Part shown: in pieces, positions 7,583 to 15,748 of the stretch
Layout: each line of letters opens with the position of its first letter
How positions within the stretch are numbered: the stretch's first letter is position 1
Notes under the pieces: model-generated
What the model saw: the letters and a program-made list of their open reading frames with translations, nothing else
What the model was told of the DNA's origin: nothing
The model's database searches: none
Position numbers and translations under genes: made by a program
NCBI GenBank assembly: GCA_030045175.1
Contig: JASIBM010000330.1
Location: 1 to 26,414 of the forward strand
DNA length: 26,414 nt
Origin: Streptosporangiaceae bacterium
GTDB taxonomy: Bacteria; Actinomycetota; Actinomycetes; Streptosporangiales; Streptosporangiaceae
Direction of reading: 5' to 3'

Positions 7583-8962
7583 GTGACGCAACATCCTGGC
7601 GATAGGCAAGGGACAGACGCCAGACGGGCCGCGGGCGGGGCCGGCGGCGATTCGGCCGGCAGCGCGGCGGCGGAGATCCGGCGCGGGCCGGGCTCGCTGC
7701 CGCATCCGGATCTCGCGCCAGGCAGGGACACGATCCCGCAGATCGCGCACGTCATCGTCTTGGTGATGGAGAACCACTCCTACGACAACAAGCTCGGCAT
7801 GCTCGGCCGCCCAGGCGCCGACGGCTTCACTCTCGGCGAGGACGGCAAGCCGACCGCCACGAACCCTTACGCCAACGGCGACATACAGCACGCGTTCCGG
7901 ATGCCGACCACCTGCCAGCTGCGCGGCAAGCCGACCCAGACCTGGCAGGCGAGCCACGAGCAGTTCGCCGCCGGGCGGAACACGGGCTTCGTGGAGTCGG
8001 CAAGCGGGCCTGCCGCGATGGGCTACTGGCAGCAGGCCGATCAGCCCTTCTACTACTCGGTGGCGAGCCAGTTCCCGATCGCCGACAGGTACTTCTGCTC
8101 GGTGCTCGGACGGACGTTCCCCAACCGGCGTTACCTGATCTCCGCCACCTCGCTCGGCATGATCGACGACACCATCCCTTCGCTCACCGCCTACCCGCCC
8201 AACGGGACGATCTTCGACCGGCTGGACGAGGCCAACGTCACCTGGAAGGACTACTGCTCGACGCTCGGCGTCGTGCTCTCGACCACCGAGCTCTATCCCG
8301 AGCTCTACGCGAGGAACGTGGGCAGGAACGTCGTCGGGATCGACCAGTACTTCGAGGACGCCGCGTCCGGCCAGCTCCCCGGGTTCTGCCTGGTCGAGCC
8401 CAACTACCTGCTCGGGTCTGAGGAGGATCCGCAGAACATCGCGATCGGCGAGCACTTCGCCGCCAGGGTCATCAACGCGGCGCTCAGCGGTCCCGCGTGG
8501 GAGCGCACGCTGCTGATCTGGACCTACGACGAGCACGGCGGCTACTACGACCACGTCCCGCCGCCTGCCGCGATCGCGCCGGACGACATCCCGCCCGACA
8601 CCCCGGCCGGGGTGCCGGCCTACAACGGCTTCGCCCAGTACGGCTTCCGGGTGCCGTGCGCGGTCATCTCGCCGTGGGCCAGGCCGGACTACGTTTCGCA
8701 CCAGGTCTTCGACCACACGAGCATCTGCGCGCTGGCCGAGGCCAAGTGGAACCTGCCAGCGATGACCTACCGTGACGCCAACGCCGGGAACATGCTCGAC
8801 ATGCTCGACCTGCAGCGGCCGGCGTTCCTGACCCCGCCCGCGCTCGCGCGGCCGCTGCTCGACACCGACCCGCTCGGCACGCTCGCCTGCGACATACTCG
8901 GGCCAGGCGCGATCCCGCCGGCGGGCTCGGTGTCGCCGGCCCCTGGGAAGGCGGCGCCCTAG
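7583..8962 (+). CDS. Phospholipase C / acid phosphatase family phosphoesterase
   Basis: The 459-residue protein belongs to the phosphoesterase superfamily that contains bacterial phosphatidylcholine phospholipase C and AcpA-type acid phosphatases. The N-terminal metal-site motif VLVMENHSYDN (Glu63, Asn64) and the later TYDEHGGYYDH (Asp316, Glu317, His318) are both present, as is SPWARPDYVSHQVFDHTS near the C-terminus. The GTG at 7583 was chosen because GGGAGGG (7572-7578) is ideally placed; a GTG at 7553 would have no such site. There is no signal peptide or Tat motif. This is unusual because many relatives are exported, and the first 50 residues are Ala/Gly/Arg-rich instead. The substrate (phospholipid, sugar phosphate or other phosphoester) cannot be told from sequence. 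Confidence 0.85.
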   Translation: MTQHPGDRQGTDARRAAGGAGGDSAGSAAAEIRRGPGSLPHPDLAPGRDTIPQIAHVIVLVMENHSYDNKLGMLGRPGADGFTLGEDGKPTATNPYANGDIQHAFRMPTTCQLRGKPTQTWQASHEQFAAGRNTGFVESASGPAAMGYWQQADQPFYYSVASQFPIADRYFCSVLGRTFPNRRYLISATSLGMIDDTIPSLTAYPPNGTIFDRLDEANVTWKDYCSTLGVVLSTTELYPELYARNVGRNVVGIDQYFEDAASGQLPGFCLVEPNYLLGSEEDPQNIAIGEHFAARVINAALSGPAWERTLLIWTYDEHGGYYDHVPPPAAIAPDDIPPDTPAGVPAYNGFAQYGFRVPCAVISPWARPDYVSHQVFDHTSICALAEAKWNLPAMTYRDANAGNMLDMLDLQRPAFLTPPALARPLLDTDPLGTLACDILGPGAIPPAGSVSPAPGKAAP

Positions 8963-8977
8963 CCCGACCGCGTCGGG
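8963..8977 (+). terminator. Hairpin directly after the phosphoesterase stop
   Basis: CCCGAC-CGC-GTCGGG forms a perfect 6-bp stem beginning at the first base after the stop codon. No U-tract follows. It could end the PPTase-phosphoesterase transcript before the radical SAM promoter. Confidence 0.4.
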
Positions 8978-9033
8978 TCCGCTGCCGGCTTCTTGCCCGG
9001 ATGGCGGCTCACCTGATTGCCTGGGCGAGTCGG

Positions 9034-9039
9034 TAAGCT
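9034..9039 (+). promoter_or_regulatory. -10 box TAAGCT for a probably leaderless transcript
   Basis: TAAGCT fits the actinobacterial TANNNT -10 consensus and ends seven bases before the ATG at 9046. There is no Shine-Dalgarno sequence between them. Transcription would start at or very near the initiation codon. The -35 region is not recognisable. Confidence 0.5.
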
Positions 9040-9045
9040 AGAGCG

Positions 9046-11085
9046 ATGTCTGTCCTGTCGGTCTACCCCCAGCTTGAGCCGCTGCTCCCGTTGATACGCA
9101 AGCCGATCCAGTATGTGGGCGGCGAGCTGAACAGCGTGATCAAGGACTGGGACTCGACGGACGTCCGCTGGGCTCTGATGTACCCGGACGCCTATGAGGT
9201 AGGCCTGCCCAACCAGGGCATCCAGATTCTTTACGAGGTGCTGAACGAGCGCGACGGCGTGCTCGCCGAGCGCACCTACAGCGTCTGGCCAGACCTGGAG
9301 CGGCTGATGCGCTCCTGCGGCGTGCCGCAGTTCACGGTCGACGCGCACCGGCCGGTACGGGCGTTCGACGTGCTCGGCGTCAGCTTCGCCACCGAGCTCG
9401 GCTACACGAACCTGCTGACCGCGCTCGACCTCTCCGGCATCCCGTTGTCAGCGGCCGACCGTGGCGAGGCCGACCCGGTGGTGCTGGCCGGGGGGCATGC
9501 CGCCTTCAACCCAGAGCCGATCGCCGACTTCATCGACGGCGCCGTGCTCGGCGACGGCGAGCAGGCCGTGCTGATGATCACCGAGCGGGTCAGGGACTGG
9601 AAGCGGGCGGGCAGGCCGGGCGGGCGCGACGGCCTGCTCATGCTGCTTGCGACCCGGTGCGGCGTCTATGTTCCCCGGTTCTATGACGTGTCCTACGCGG
9701 CTGACGGGGCGATCGCCGCTGTCCTGCCCAACCGGCCAGGGGTGCCGCGCGTGGTATCCAAGCACACCGTGTCGGACCTGGACTCCTGGCCCTACCCGGC
9801 CAAGCCGCTCGTGCCGGTGGCGGAGTCGGTGCACGAGCGGTTCAGCGTGGAGATCTTCCGTGGCTGCACGCGCGGCTGCCGGTTCTGCCAGGCGGGCATG
9901 ATCACCAGGCCGGTCCGCGAGCGTTCCATCACCACGATCGGCGAGATGGCTGAGGCGGGCCTGGCGGCCAGCGGGTTCTCCGAGCTTGGGCTGCTCTCGC
10001 TGTCCAGCGCCGACCACAGCGAGATCAACCAGGTCGTGACCGACCTGGCCGACAGGTACGAGGGCACCAACACCGGCCTGTCGCTGCCGTCGACCCGGGT
10101 CGACGCGTTCAACGTGACGCTGGCCAACGAGCTCAGCAGGAACGGGCGCAGGTCCGGCCTGACGTTCGCGCCAGAAGGCGGTACCGACCGGATCCGCAAG
10201 GTGATCAACAAGATGGTCACCGAGGATGACCTGATCGCGACCGTGTCGGCGGCGTACGCGAGCGGCTGGCGGCAGGTCAAGCTCTACTTCATGTGCGGCC
10301 TGCCGACCGAGACAGATGAGGACGTGCTGGCGATCGCGCGGGTGGCGCACCGGGTGATCGAGGCTGGCCGGGCGGCGAGCGGGCGGCGCGACATCAGGTG
10401 CACGGTGAGCATCGGCGGGTTCGTGCCCAAGCCGCACACGCCGTTTCAGTGGGCGGCTCAGTGTGACCACGAGACCGTGGACGCGAGACTGCGGGCGCTC
10501 GGCGCGGCGATCAGGGCCGACCGGGGGTTTGGCTCGTCAATCGGGTTCCGCTATCACGACGGCAAGCCGTCGGTGATCGAGGGCCTGCTCTCCCGTGGCG
10601 ACCGCCGGGTCGGCAAGGTGATCAGGGCCGCCTGGGAAGCCGGGGCCAGATTCGACGGCTGGAGCGAGCACTTCTCATTCGAGCGCTGGGAGTCATGCGC
10701 GGCGGCCGCGCTGGCAGCGGACGGGGTGAGCCTGGACTGGTACACCACCAGGGCGCGAGGGTACGCGGAGATCCTGCCCTGGGACCACCTGGACGCCGGG
10801 CTGGAGCGGGACTGGCTCTGGCAGGACTGGCAGGCGGCGGTTGACCCGGCGGGACCCGCTGAGGTGGATGACTGCCGGTGGACGCCCTGCTTCGAGTGCG
10901 GGGTGTGCCCGGCGATGGGCACGCAGATTGAGGTCGGCCCGACCGGTGCGAGGCTGCTGCCACTCACCGTGCTCAACAGTGCTGCGCTCAACAGCGCCGC
11001 GGGGGATTCCGGGCCACCGGAGGCTCGGGGTCGTCCCCCGGCGAGCACACTTCCCCCCGGGGCCGTCGCGATGGGAGGGCGCTAG
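9046..11085 (+). CDS. Radical SAM protein with B12-binding-like N-terminus (TIGR03960-type)
   Basis: This 679-residue protein matches the actinobacterial radical SAM family encoded just upstream of rne, whose reaction is unknown. The N-terminal 200 or so residues resemble the cobalamin-binding-type fold (MYPDAYEVGLPNQGIQILYE; VLAGGHAAFNPEP). The [4Fe-4S] motif is CTRGCRFC (Cys274, Cys278, Cys281), and the barrel follows (SLSSADHSEI, FAPEGGTDRIRK, KLYFMCGLPTETDED). A C-terminal cysteine cluster, CFECGVCPAMG, may hold a second metal. Its last 30 residues are not typical and are encoded by a copy of the dispersed GC-rich palindrome. The next gene starts right after the stop codon and is the usual partner, so the two probably act together. 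Confidence 0.9.
   Translation: MSVLSVYPQLEPLLPLIRKPIQYVGGELNSVIKDWDSTDVRWALMYPDAYEVGLPNQGIQILYEVLNERDGVLAERTYSVWPDLERLMRSCGVPQFTVDAHRPVRAFDVLGVSFATELGYTNLLTALDLSGIPLSAADRGEADPVVLAGGHAAFNPEPIADFIDGAVLGDGEQAVLMITERVRDWKRAGRPGGRDGLLMLLATRCGVYVPRFYDVSYAADGAIAAVLPNRPGVPRVVSKHTVSDLDSWPYPAKPLVPVAESVHERFSVEIFRGCTRGCRFCQAGMITRPVRERSITTIGEMAEAGLAASGFSELGLLSLSSADHSEINQVVTDLADRYEGTNTGLSLPSTRVDAFNVTLANELSRNGRRSGLTFAPEGGTDRIRKVINKMVTEDDLIATVSAAYASGWRQVKLYFMCGLPTETDEDVLAIARVAHRVIEAGRAASGRRDIRCTVSIGGFVPKPHTPFQWAAQCDHETVDARLRALGAAIRADRGFGSSIGFRYHDGKPSVIEGLLSRGDRRVGKVIRAAWEAGARFDGWSEHFSFERWESCAAAALAADGVSLDWYTTRARGYAEILPWDHLDAGLERDWLWQDWQAAVDPAGPAEVDDCRWTPCFECGVCPAMGTQIEVGPTGARLLPLTVLNSAALNSAAGDSGPPEARGRPPASTLPPGAVAMGGR
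10999..11048. repeat. GC-rich palindromic element inside the radical SAM gene
   Basis: GCGGGGGATTCC, a 16-base middle part, then GGGGTCGTCCCCCGG and GCGAGCAC follow the same framework as the copies at 453-490 and 12452-12489. It is translated in frame as part of the poorly conserved C-terminus (Gly-Asp-Ser-Gly-Pro-Pro and Gly-Arg-Pro-Pro-Ala-Ser). Confidence 0.5.
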
Positions 11086-12168
11086 ATGGCGCGGCCCGTC
11101 CCGGCGGGACCCCCGCCCGCGCCGATCGTTCAGCGCCTGACGATCAGGTACGCTAAAAGAGGCAGGATGCGCTTTGCGAGCCACAGGGATGTGGCGCGCG
11201 CCATCGAGCGGGGTGTGCGCATGGCCGGCGTGCCGGTAGCCTACTCCGCGGGGTTCACGCCGCATCCGAAGATTTCGTATTCGGGCGGGGCTCCGACGGG
11301 CTCTGCGAGCGAAGCCGAGTTCCTCGAGATCTCGCTTACGCGCCGATGCGAGCCCGCCGATGTCGGACAGCGGCTGGATGCAGCCCTGCCGGACGGGATT
11401 GACGTGATCGATGTGGTCGAGGCGGACGGCAGGTCCGCCGCGTTGCTTGAAGCCTCGCTGTGGGAGGTGATCTGGCCGGGCGTGGCGCCTGACGCCGCCG
11501 CCCAGGCCGTCGCGGTATTCCTCGACGCGCCGAGCGTGGAGGTAGAGCGGCTGACCAGCAAGGGCCTGCGGCGGCTCGATGCCCGGGCCGCTGTCGTGAC
11601 CTTGCAGGTCGGAGTGCGCGCAGGCCGGCGCGCCGGGGCAGACCCGGCTGCCGGATGTGCGATACTTCGAATGATACTTCGGCAGATGACGCCTGCTGTC
11701 CGACCTGATGACCTGTTGACCGCACTGCGGGCGATCTCAGCCCTTGCGCCCTCCGGGCCGGCGGTAATAACCCGGCTGTGGCAGGGGCCGCTCGATAGTG
11801 CGCCAGGCATGGCGGCGGCCAGCGCGACATCGCCGGCCGGACGAGGACAAGGACACGGCACGAACACGGCGGTGATCCTGACCGACCAGACGGGTGACCC
11901 GGTAGGGCACGGGCGCCCGCAGGACAAGCCTGCGGGTCGAGGTGGACACCCGGAGCAAGCAGCCCAAGCCGGGCAACTGAAAGAAGATGCAGTGCGCCAG
12001 CGGGCGGGGAGCGCGAAGTCGGCGCCCGCCGAGCAGGCGCGCGTGAACCAACAGCTTCCGCGTGGCGCGCGAGGCCAGTTCGCTGGCTTGTGCGCCCGGG
12101 AGCCTGACGGAAGAGATTTCCCGCATGCTCGAAACCGAGCCACAGAATGTAGAGCCCGACTCCAGTGA
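11086..12168 (+). CDS. Radical-SAM-linked protein (TIGR03936 / DUF2344)
   Basis: This is the conserved partner of the upstream radical SAM protein; in some bacteria the two are fused, and the function is unknown. The family core covers residues 16 to about 235. It shows RLTIRYAKRGRMRFASHRDVARAIERGVR, YSAGFTPHPKISYSGGAPTGSASEAEFLEI and a closing segment AVITRLWQGPL (only short parts are quoted exactly by family). The ATG follows the previous stop with no gap, and GGGAGGG lies 8-14 bases upstream. The last 120 or so residues are polar, Gln/Ala/Gly-rich and unconserved. They run 44 bases into the rne reading frame, so the two genes overlap and are very likely co-translated. Confidence 0.87.
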   Translation: MARPVPAGPPPAPIVQRLTIRYAKRGRMRFASHRDVARAIERGVRMAGVPVAYSAGFTPHPKISYSGGAPTGSASEAEFLEISLTRRCEPADVGQRLDAALPDGIDVIDVVEADGRSAALLEASLWEVIWPGVAPDAAAQAVAVFLDAPSVEVERLTSKGLRRLDARAAVVTLQVGVRAGRRAGADPAAGCAILRMILRQMTPAVRPDDLLTALRAISALAPSGPAVITRLWQGPLDSAPGMAAASATSPAGRGQGHGTNTAVILTDQTGDPVGHGRPQDKPAGRGGHPEQAAQAGQLKEDAVRQRAGSAKSAPAEQARVNQQLPRGARGQFAGLCAREPDGRDFPHARNRATECRARLQ

Positions 12169-15100
12169 GCTGGCAGCTGCTGATGAAGATGCCAGCCAGG
12201 ACCCCGGGCAGGAAGGCGGCCAGCGGCGTGGCCTGCTGCGCAGGACCCGCCGGGCTGTAACCAGGCCGGCCGGGCCGCCCAAGTTTCGCTCGGGTACCTC
12301 GGCCGACGCGGAGGCAGGCCACGACGAGGGCGAGGCGTCGCACGCCGCGGGCGCGGCAGGCGCCAGTTCGGCGAGCCCCGGCTCGCGGGAGGGTGACCAG
12401 GCGTCCGGTCAGGTGACCCGCGCGCGAAGCGGTTCGGGTCGCTCCGTGCCCGCGGGGGGTTCCGGGGGGTCGCCCCCCCGGGCCAGCACCGCAGTCCCCG
12501 CCGTGCCATCGGTCCCGACCGTGCCATCGGTCCCAGCTGTGCCCGCGGTCCCGGCCGGCGAGCCAGGCGGGCATGGTTCCGGCCAGCGGGCAGCCAGGGG
12601 TGATCGGGCCGGCGCGGCGCACCCGATGGTGCCGCCCGCCGCGTTCCAGCCCCCGGTCGTCATCTTCCAGGCGCCTGCCTTGGCCGAGCCCAGGCAGTCC
12701 GGCGAGCCCATCCGGGAGCGAGCAGGTGGCGGCGGGGCCGCGGCCGATGACGACGAGGCCGATTTCGGCCCCGCAGGCTCGCGGCGGCGCCGTCGCGGTG
12801 GTCGTGGTCGTGGCAAGGGTGGTTCCGGTGGCGACGGCCAGCAGGCTGACGGGCAGCCAGAGTCCCGGCAGGCCGACACCGATCAAGGCGGCGCGAGCCG
12901 CGGTGAGGCTAGCCGATCGGATACCGAGCAGGCTGGCACCGGGTCGGCTGGCACCGGGTCGGCTGGCACCGGGTCGGCTGGAGCAGGCCGGAGTGGCTCG
13001 GGGCGGGGCAAGAAGGACGCCGCCGGGACCGCGACCGCCACGGCGAGTCCGGCCGGGACCGGTGACGAGCCCGAAGATGGCGAGGGGGCCGACGCCGACT
13101 CGGCGGCCAGCGGATCGAGCAGGCGCAGGCGTCGGCGCAGGCAGCGCGGTGGTTCGGTGCCGTCAGGCGGCGAAGTGCCCGCGCCTGACGAGCCAGCCGA
13201 CACGGTAGTGCATATCCGCGAGCCCAGGGTGAGTCCGGATCCCGACGACGTGCGCGCGGTCAAGGGCTCCACCCGGCTTGAGGCCAAGCGCCAGCGGCGC
13301 CGCGAGAACAGAGATGGCGGCAGGCGGCGGCCGCCGATCATCAGCGAGTCCGAATTCCTGGCCCGGCGCGAGGCCGTCGAGCGGGTCATGGTGGTACGCC
13401 AGCAGGGCGATCGCACCCAGATCGCGGTGCTCGAAGACGGCGTGCTCGTCGAGCACTACGTGGACAAGGCCAGCCACCAGTCCTATGTCGGCAACGTGTA
13501 TCTCGGCAAGGTGCAGAACGTGCTGCCGTCGATGGAGGCCGCGTTCGTCGACATCGGCAAGGGCAGGAACGCGGTCCTGTACGCCGGTGAGGTGAACTTC
13601 GACGCCACCGGCCTTGAGGGCGTGGCCAAGCGGATCGAGTCCGCGCTGAAGTCCGGGCAGTCGATCATGGTCCAGGTAACCAAGGATCCGATTGGCCACA
13701 AGGGCGCGAGGCTGACCAGCCAGATCAGCCTGCCTGGGCGCTACCTCGTCTACGTGCCAGGCGCCGCGATGACGGGCATCAGCCGCAAGCTGCCTGACAC
13801 CGAGCGCGCCAGGCTGAAGCAAATCCTGAAGAAGGTCGCGCCGGAAGAGGGCGGGATCATCGTCAGGACCGCCGCCGAGGGCGCGTCGGAAGAGGAACTG
13901 CTGCACGACGTCACCAGGCTCGTGGCGCAGTGGCAGGCGATCGAGCGCAAGGCCAAGTCGGTGAGCGCGCCCGACCTGCTCTACGCCGAGCCTGACCTGA
14001 CCATCCGGGTGGTCAGGGACATATTCAACGAGGACTTCACCAAGCTGGTCATCGCCAGCGACGGTGAGTGGGACCTGGTTGACGAGTACGTGCGCTACGT
14101 CGCGCCGACCCTGGCCGACAGGCTGGAGCGCTGGACCGACGATGAGGACTTGTTCAGCGCGTATCGGGTGGACGAGCAGCTAGCCAAGGCGCTGGACCGG
14201 AAGGTATGGCTGCCAAGCGGTGGCTCGCTGGTGATCGACACGACCGAGGCCATGACCGTCATCGACGTGAACACAGGCAAGTTCACTGGGCAGGGCGGCA
14301 ACCTGGAGCAGACGGTCACCAGGAACAACCTGGAGGCCGCCGAGGAGATAGTCAGGCAGCTCAGGCTGCGCGACATCGGCGGCATCATCGTGATCGACTT
14401 CATCGACATGGTGCTTGAGAGCAACCGCGACCTGGTGCTGCGGCGGCTGATCGAGTGCCTGGCGAGAGACCGGACCAAGCACCAGGTCGCGGAGGTAACC
14501 TCGCTCGGCCTGGTCCAGATGACCAGGAAGCGAGTCGGATCGGGGCTGCTAGCAGCGTTTTCGGTGCCATGTGAGGAGTGCAACGGCCGAGGCGTGCTCG
14601 TGTCGACGGACTTGACCGAGACCGGGCACCAGCACGGGCGTAACGGCCAGCGCCCGGCAGCGACGCCGAAGCCTGGGCCGGGCAGGACCAGGTCGGCAAG
14701 GAGCAGGGCAATCGCCCAGGTCGCCGCCAAGACTCTGGAGCCGTCGGCCGGCTTCGGCGGCGGCGCAGACCTTGCCGATGCCGAGGTGGCCGATGCCGGG
14801 GTCGCCGATGCCGGGGTCGCGGCGGCTGGGACCGCCAACGGCGGACCGACGCCGATCGCGCCTGAGCAGCTACCCAACGGGCTGGACACGTCGGCACAGG
14901 AGTGGGCTGTGCCCGGCTCGGAGCGCGAGCCGGCGCCAGGCACATCGGTGCCGTCGGAGCCGCGCCGGCGCGCCAGGCGGTCTGCGCACCGGGATGCTGG
15001 TCCGCCGGACGCGGCCATCGTGGCTCAGTCGGCTGCGGTCACCGAGGCATCGACGCCCGTGGCTAGCGAGCCAGCGGCTAGCGAATCCGCGCCTACCGGG

Positions 15101-15253
15101 GCGCCCGAGGCGGAGTCCGTGGTGACCGACGTGCCGGAGGCCGGGCCGGTGGCGAGCGATCCGGCGGCGAGCGATCCGGTGGCGAGCGATCCGGCGGCGA
15201 GCGGGGCGCCCGAGGCCGAGCCTGCAGCGTCCGCCGGCGAACGTGCGATCTGA
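12125..15253 (+). CDS. rne: Ribonuclease E/G with long disordered ends
   Basis: This is the endoribonuclease that starts mRNA decay and processes rRNA and tRNA. The catalytic core lies in the middle of 1042 residues. It has an S1 domain (GNVYLGKVQNVLPSMEAAFV from Gly456), the two metal-binding aspartates in VIDVNTG (Asp714) and IIVIDFIDM (Asp758), and the zinc link CEEC (Cys816, Cys819). About 430 residues before and 220 after the core are acidic, Pro/Ala/Gly/Ser-rich and full of 5- or 6-residue repeats, as in actinomycete RNase E, where such ends can bind partners. ATG 12125, with GGAAGAG upstream, is preferred over the GTG at 12062. The gene overlaps its upstream neighbour by 44 bases. A GC-rich palindrome copy lies in frame near residue 110. 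Confidence 0.93.
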   Translation: MLETEPQNVEPDSSELAAADEDASQDPGQEGGQRRGLLRRTRRAVTRPAGPPKFRSGTSADAEAGHDEGEASHAAGAAGASSASPGSREGDQASGQVTRARSGSGRSVPAGGSGGSPPRASTAVPAVPSVPTVPSVPAVPAVPAGEPGGHGSGQRAARGDRAGAAHPMVPPAAFQPPVVIFQAPALAEPRQSGEPIRERAGGGGAAADDDEADFGPAGSRRRRRGGRGRGKGGSGGDGQQADGQPESRQADTDQGGASRGEASRSDTEQAGTGSAGTGSAGTGSAGAGRSGSGRGKKDAAGTATATASPAGTGDEPEDGEGADADSAASGSSRRRRRRRQRGGSVPSGGEVPAPDEPADTVVHIREPRVSPDPDDVRAVKGSTRLEAKRQRRRENRDGGRRRPPIISESEFLARREAVERVMVVRQQGDRTQIAVLEDGVLVEHYVDKASHQSYVGNVYLGKVQNVLPSMEAAFVDIGKGRNAVLYAGEVNFDATGLEGVAKRIESALKSGQSIMVQVTKDPIGHKGARLTSQISLPGRYLVYVPGAAMTGISRKLPDTERARLKQILKKVAPEEGGIIVRTAAEGASEEELLHDVTRLVAQWQAIERKAKSVSAPDLLYAEPDLTIRVVRDIFNEDFTKLVIASDGEWDLVDEYVRYVAPTLADRLERWTDDEDLFSAYRVDEQLAKALDRKVWLPSGGSLVIDTTEAMTVIDVNTGKFTGQGGNLEQTVTRNNLEAAEEIVRQLRLRDIGGIIVIDFIDMVLESNRDLVLRRLIECLARDRTKHQVAEVTSLGLVQMTRKRVGSGLLAAFSVPCEECNGRGVLVSTDLTETGHQHGRNGQRPAATPKPGPGRTRSARSRAIAQVAAKTLEPSAGFGGGADLADAEVADAGVADAGVAAAGTANGGPTPIAPEQLPNGLDTSAQEWAVPGSEREPAPGTSVPSEPRRRARRSAHRDAGPPDAAIVAQSAAVTEASTPVASEPAASESAPTGAPEAESVVTDVPEAGPVASDPAASDPVASDPAASGAPEAEPAASAGERAI
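12452..12489. repeat. GC-rich palindromic element inside rne
   Basis: GCGGGGGGTTCCGG, GGGGTCG and seven C followed by GGGCCAGCAC is the cleanest copy of the dispersed element. It is read in frame as Ala-Gly-Gly-Ser-Gly-Gly-Ser-Pro-Pro-Arg-Ala-Ser in the disordered N-terminal arm of RNase E. Confidence 0.55.
12932..12976. repeat. 15-bp tandem repeat in rne, N-terminal arm
   Basis: Three identical units of GCTGGCACCGGGTCG encode Ala-Gly-Thr-Gly-Ser repeats, followed by a partial fourth. Nearby, 12502-12537 holds two units of an 18-bp repeat encoding Val-Pro-Ser-Val-Pro-Thr-like runs. Confidence 0.9.
14777..14821. repeat. 15-bp tandem repeat in rne, C-terminal arm (first)
   Basis: Three 15-bp units beginning GATGCCG encode Asp-Ala-Glu/Gly-Val-Ala repeats just after the zinc-link region. 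Confidence 0.8.
15149..15193. repeat. 15-bp tandem repeat in rne, C-terminal arm (second)
   Basis: Three units of GTGGCGAGCGATCCG (the middle one with GC for GT) encode Val/Ala-Ala-Ser-Asp-Pro repeats shortly before the stop codon. Confidence 0.9.
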
Positions 15254-15405
15254 TAGTCTTTGTGGTCGGCGCGCCTGGCGAGCAAGGCGCCAGCCCCGCT
15301 CGGGGCCGGCGGTCGGCGCGCCGTGCTGGCAATCCGGTCGTCTCGATGCCGAACGATGCCGCGGTTCTCGCGGCGGGATGGCACCAGGGGAAAGAGAGTG
15401 CTTTC
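15254..15405 (+). promoter_or_regulatory. Intergenic leader of rplU
   Basis: This 152-base region between rne and rplU probably holds the promoter and untranslated leader of the ribosomal-protein operon. TAGTCT (15254-15259) fits a -10 box, but no -35 is clear. Downstream lie a TGGCG / CGCCA stem (15276-15292) and a tight GCCCC-GCTC-GGGGC hairpin (15293-15306). An L21-binding autoregulatory leader is possible, but there is no sequence proof. Confidence 0.35.
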
Positions 15406-15747
15406 GTGTACGCGATCGTTCGCTGCGGCGGCAGGCAGGAGAAGGCGTCCGTCGATGACGTCTTGATCGTCGACAAGCTCGCAGGCGAGGTGGGCTCGAC
15501 TGTGACGCTGCCCGCGCTGCTGATCGTCGATGACGGCAAGGTGGTCAGCGACAAGGCCGAGCTCGGCGGCTACGAGATCACCGCCGAGATCCTCGGGCCG
15601 GCCGTCGGGCCCAAGATCCACATGATCCACTACAAGAACAAGACCGGCTACCGGCGCCGTCAGGGTCACCGGCAGAAGTACACGCAGGTCAAGGTCACCG
15701 GGATCGGCACGGGCAAGGCAAGCGCCAGCGCAAGGAAGAAGGGCTGA
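15406..15747 (+). CDS. rplU: 50S ribosomal protein L21
   Basis: L21 is a structural protein of the large ribosomal subunit that binds 23S rRNA. The 113 residues show the family pattern from VYAIVRCGGRQEKASVDD through GGYEITAEILG to the basic end KIHMIHYKNKTGYRRRQGHR and a Gly/Ala/Lys tail about ten residues longer than usual. The GTG at 15406 is the family start and has GAGAG upstream. The frame is open back to 15262, but the extra residues are unconserved. rpmA follows after one base. Confidence 0.96.
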   Translation: MYAIVRCGGRQEKASVDDVLIVDKLAGEVGSTVTLPALLIVDDGKVVSDKAELGGYEITAEILGPAVGPKIHMIHYKNKTGYRRRQGHRQKYTQVKVTGIGTGKASASARKKG

Positions 15748-15748
15748 G

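Noticed and set aside
7274..8716. 480-residue minus-strand frame opposite the PPTase and phosphoesterase genes
   Set aside because: It is Arg/Val/Asp/Glu-rich with no family motif, and the opposite strand carries clear catalytic motifs.
11336..12886. 516-residue minus-strand frame
   Set aside because: Antisense to the radical-SAM-linked protein and rne; low-complexity.
15254..15405. Known L21 leader RNA
   Set aside because: Hairpins are present, but I cannot match them to a described leader family, and any GC-rich 150-base leader would fold; listed only as a tentative leader.
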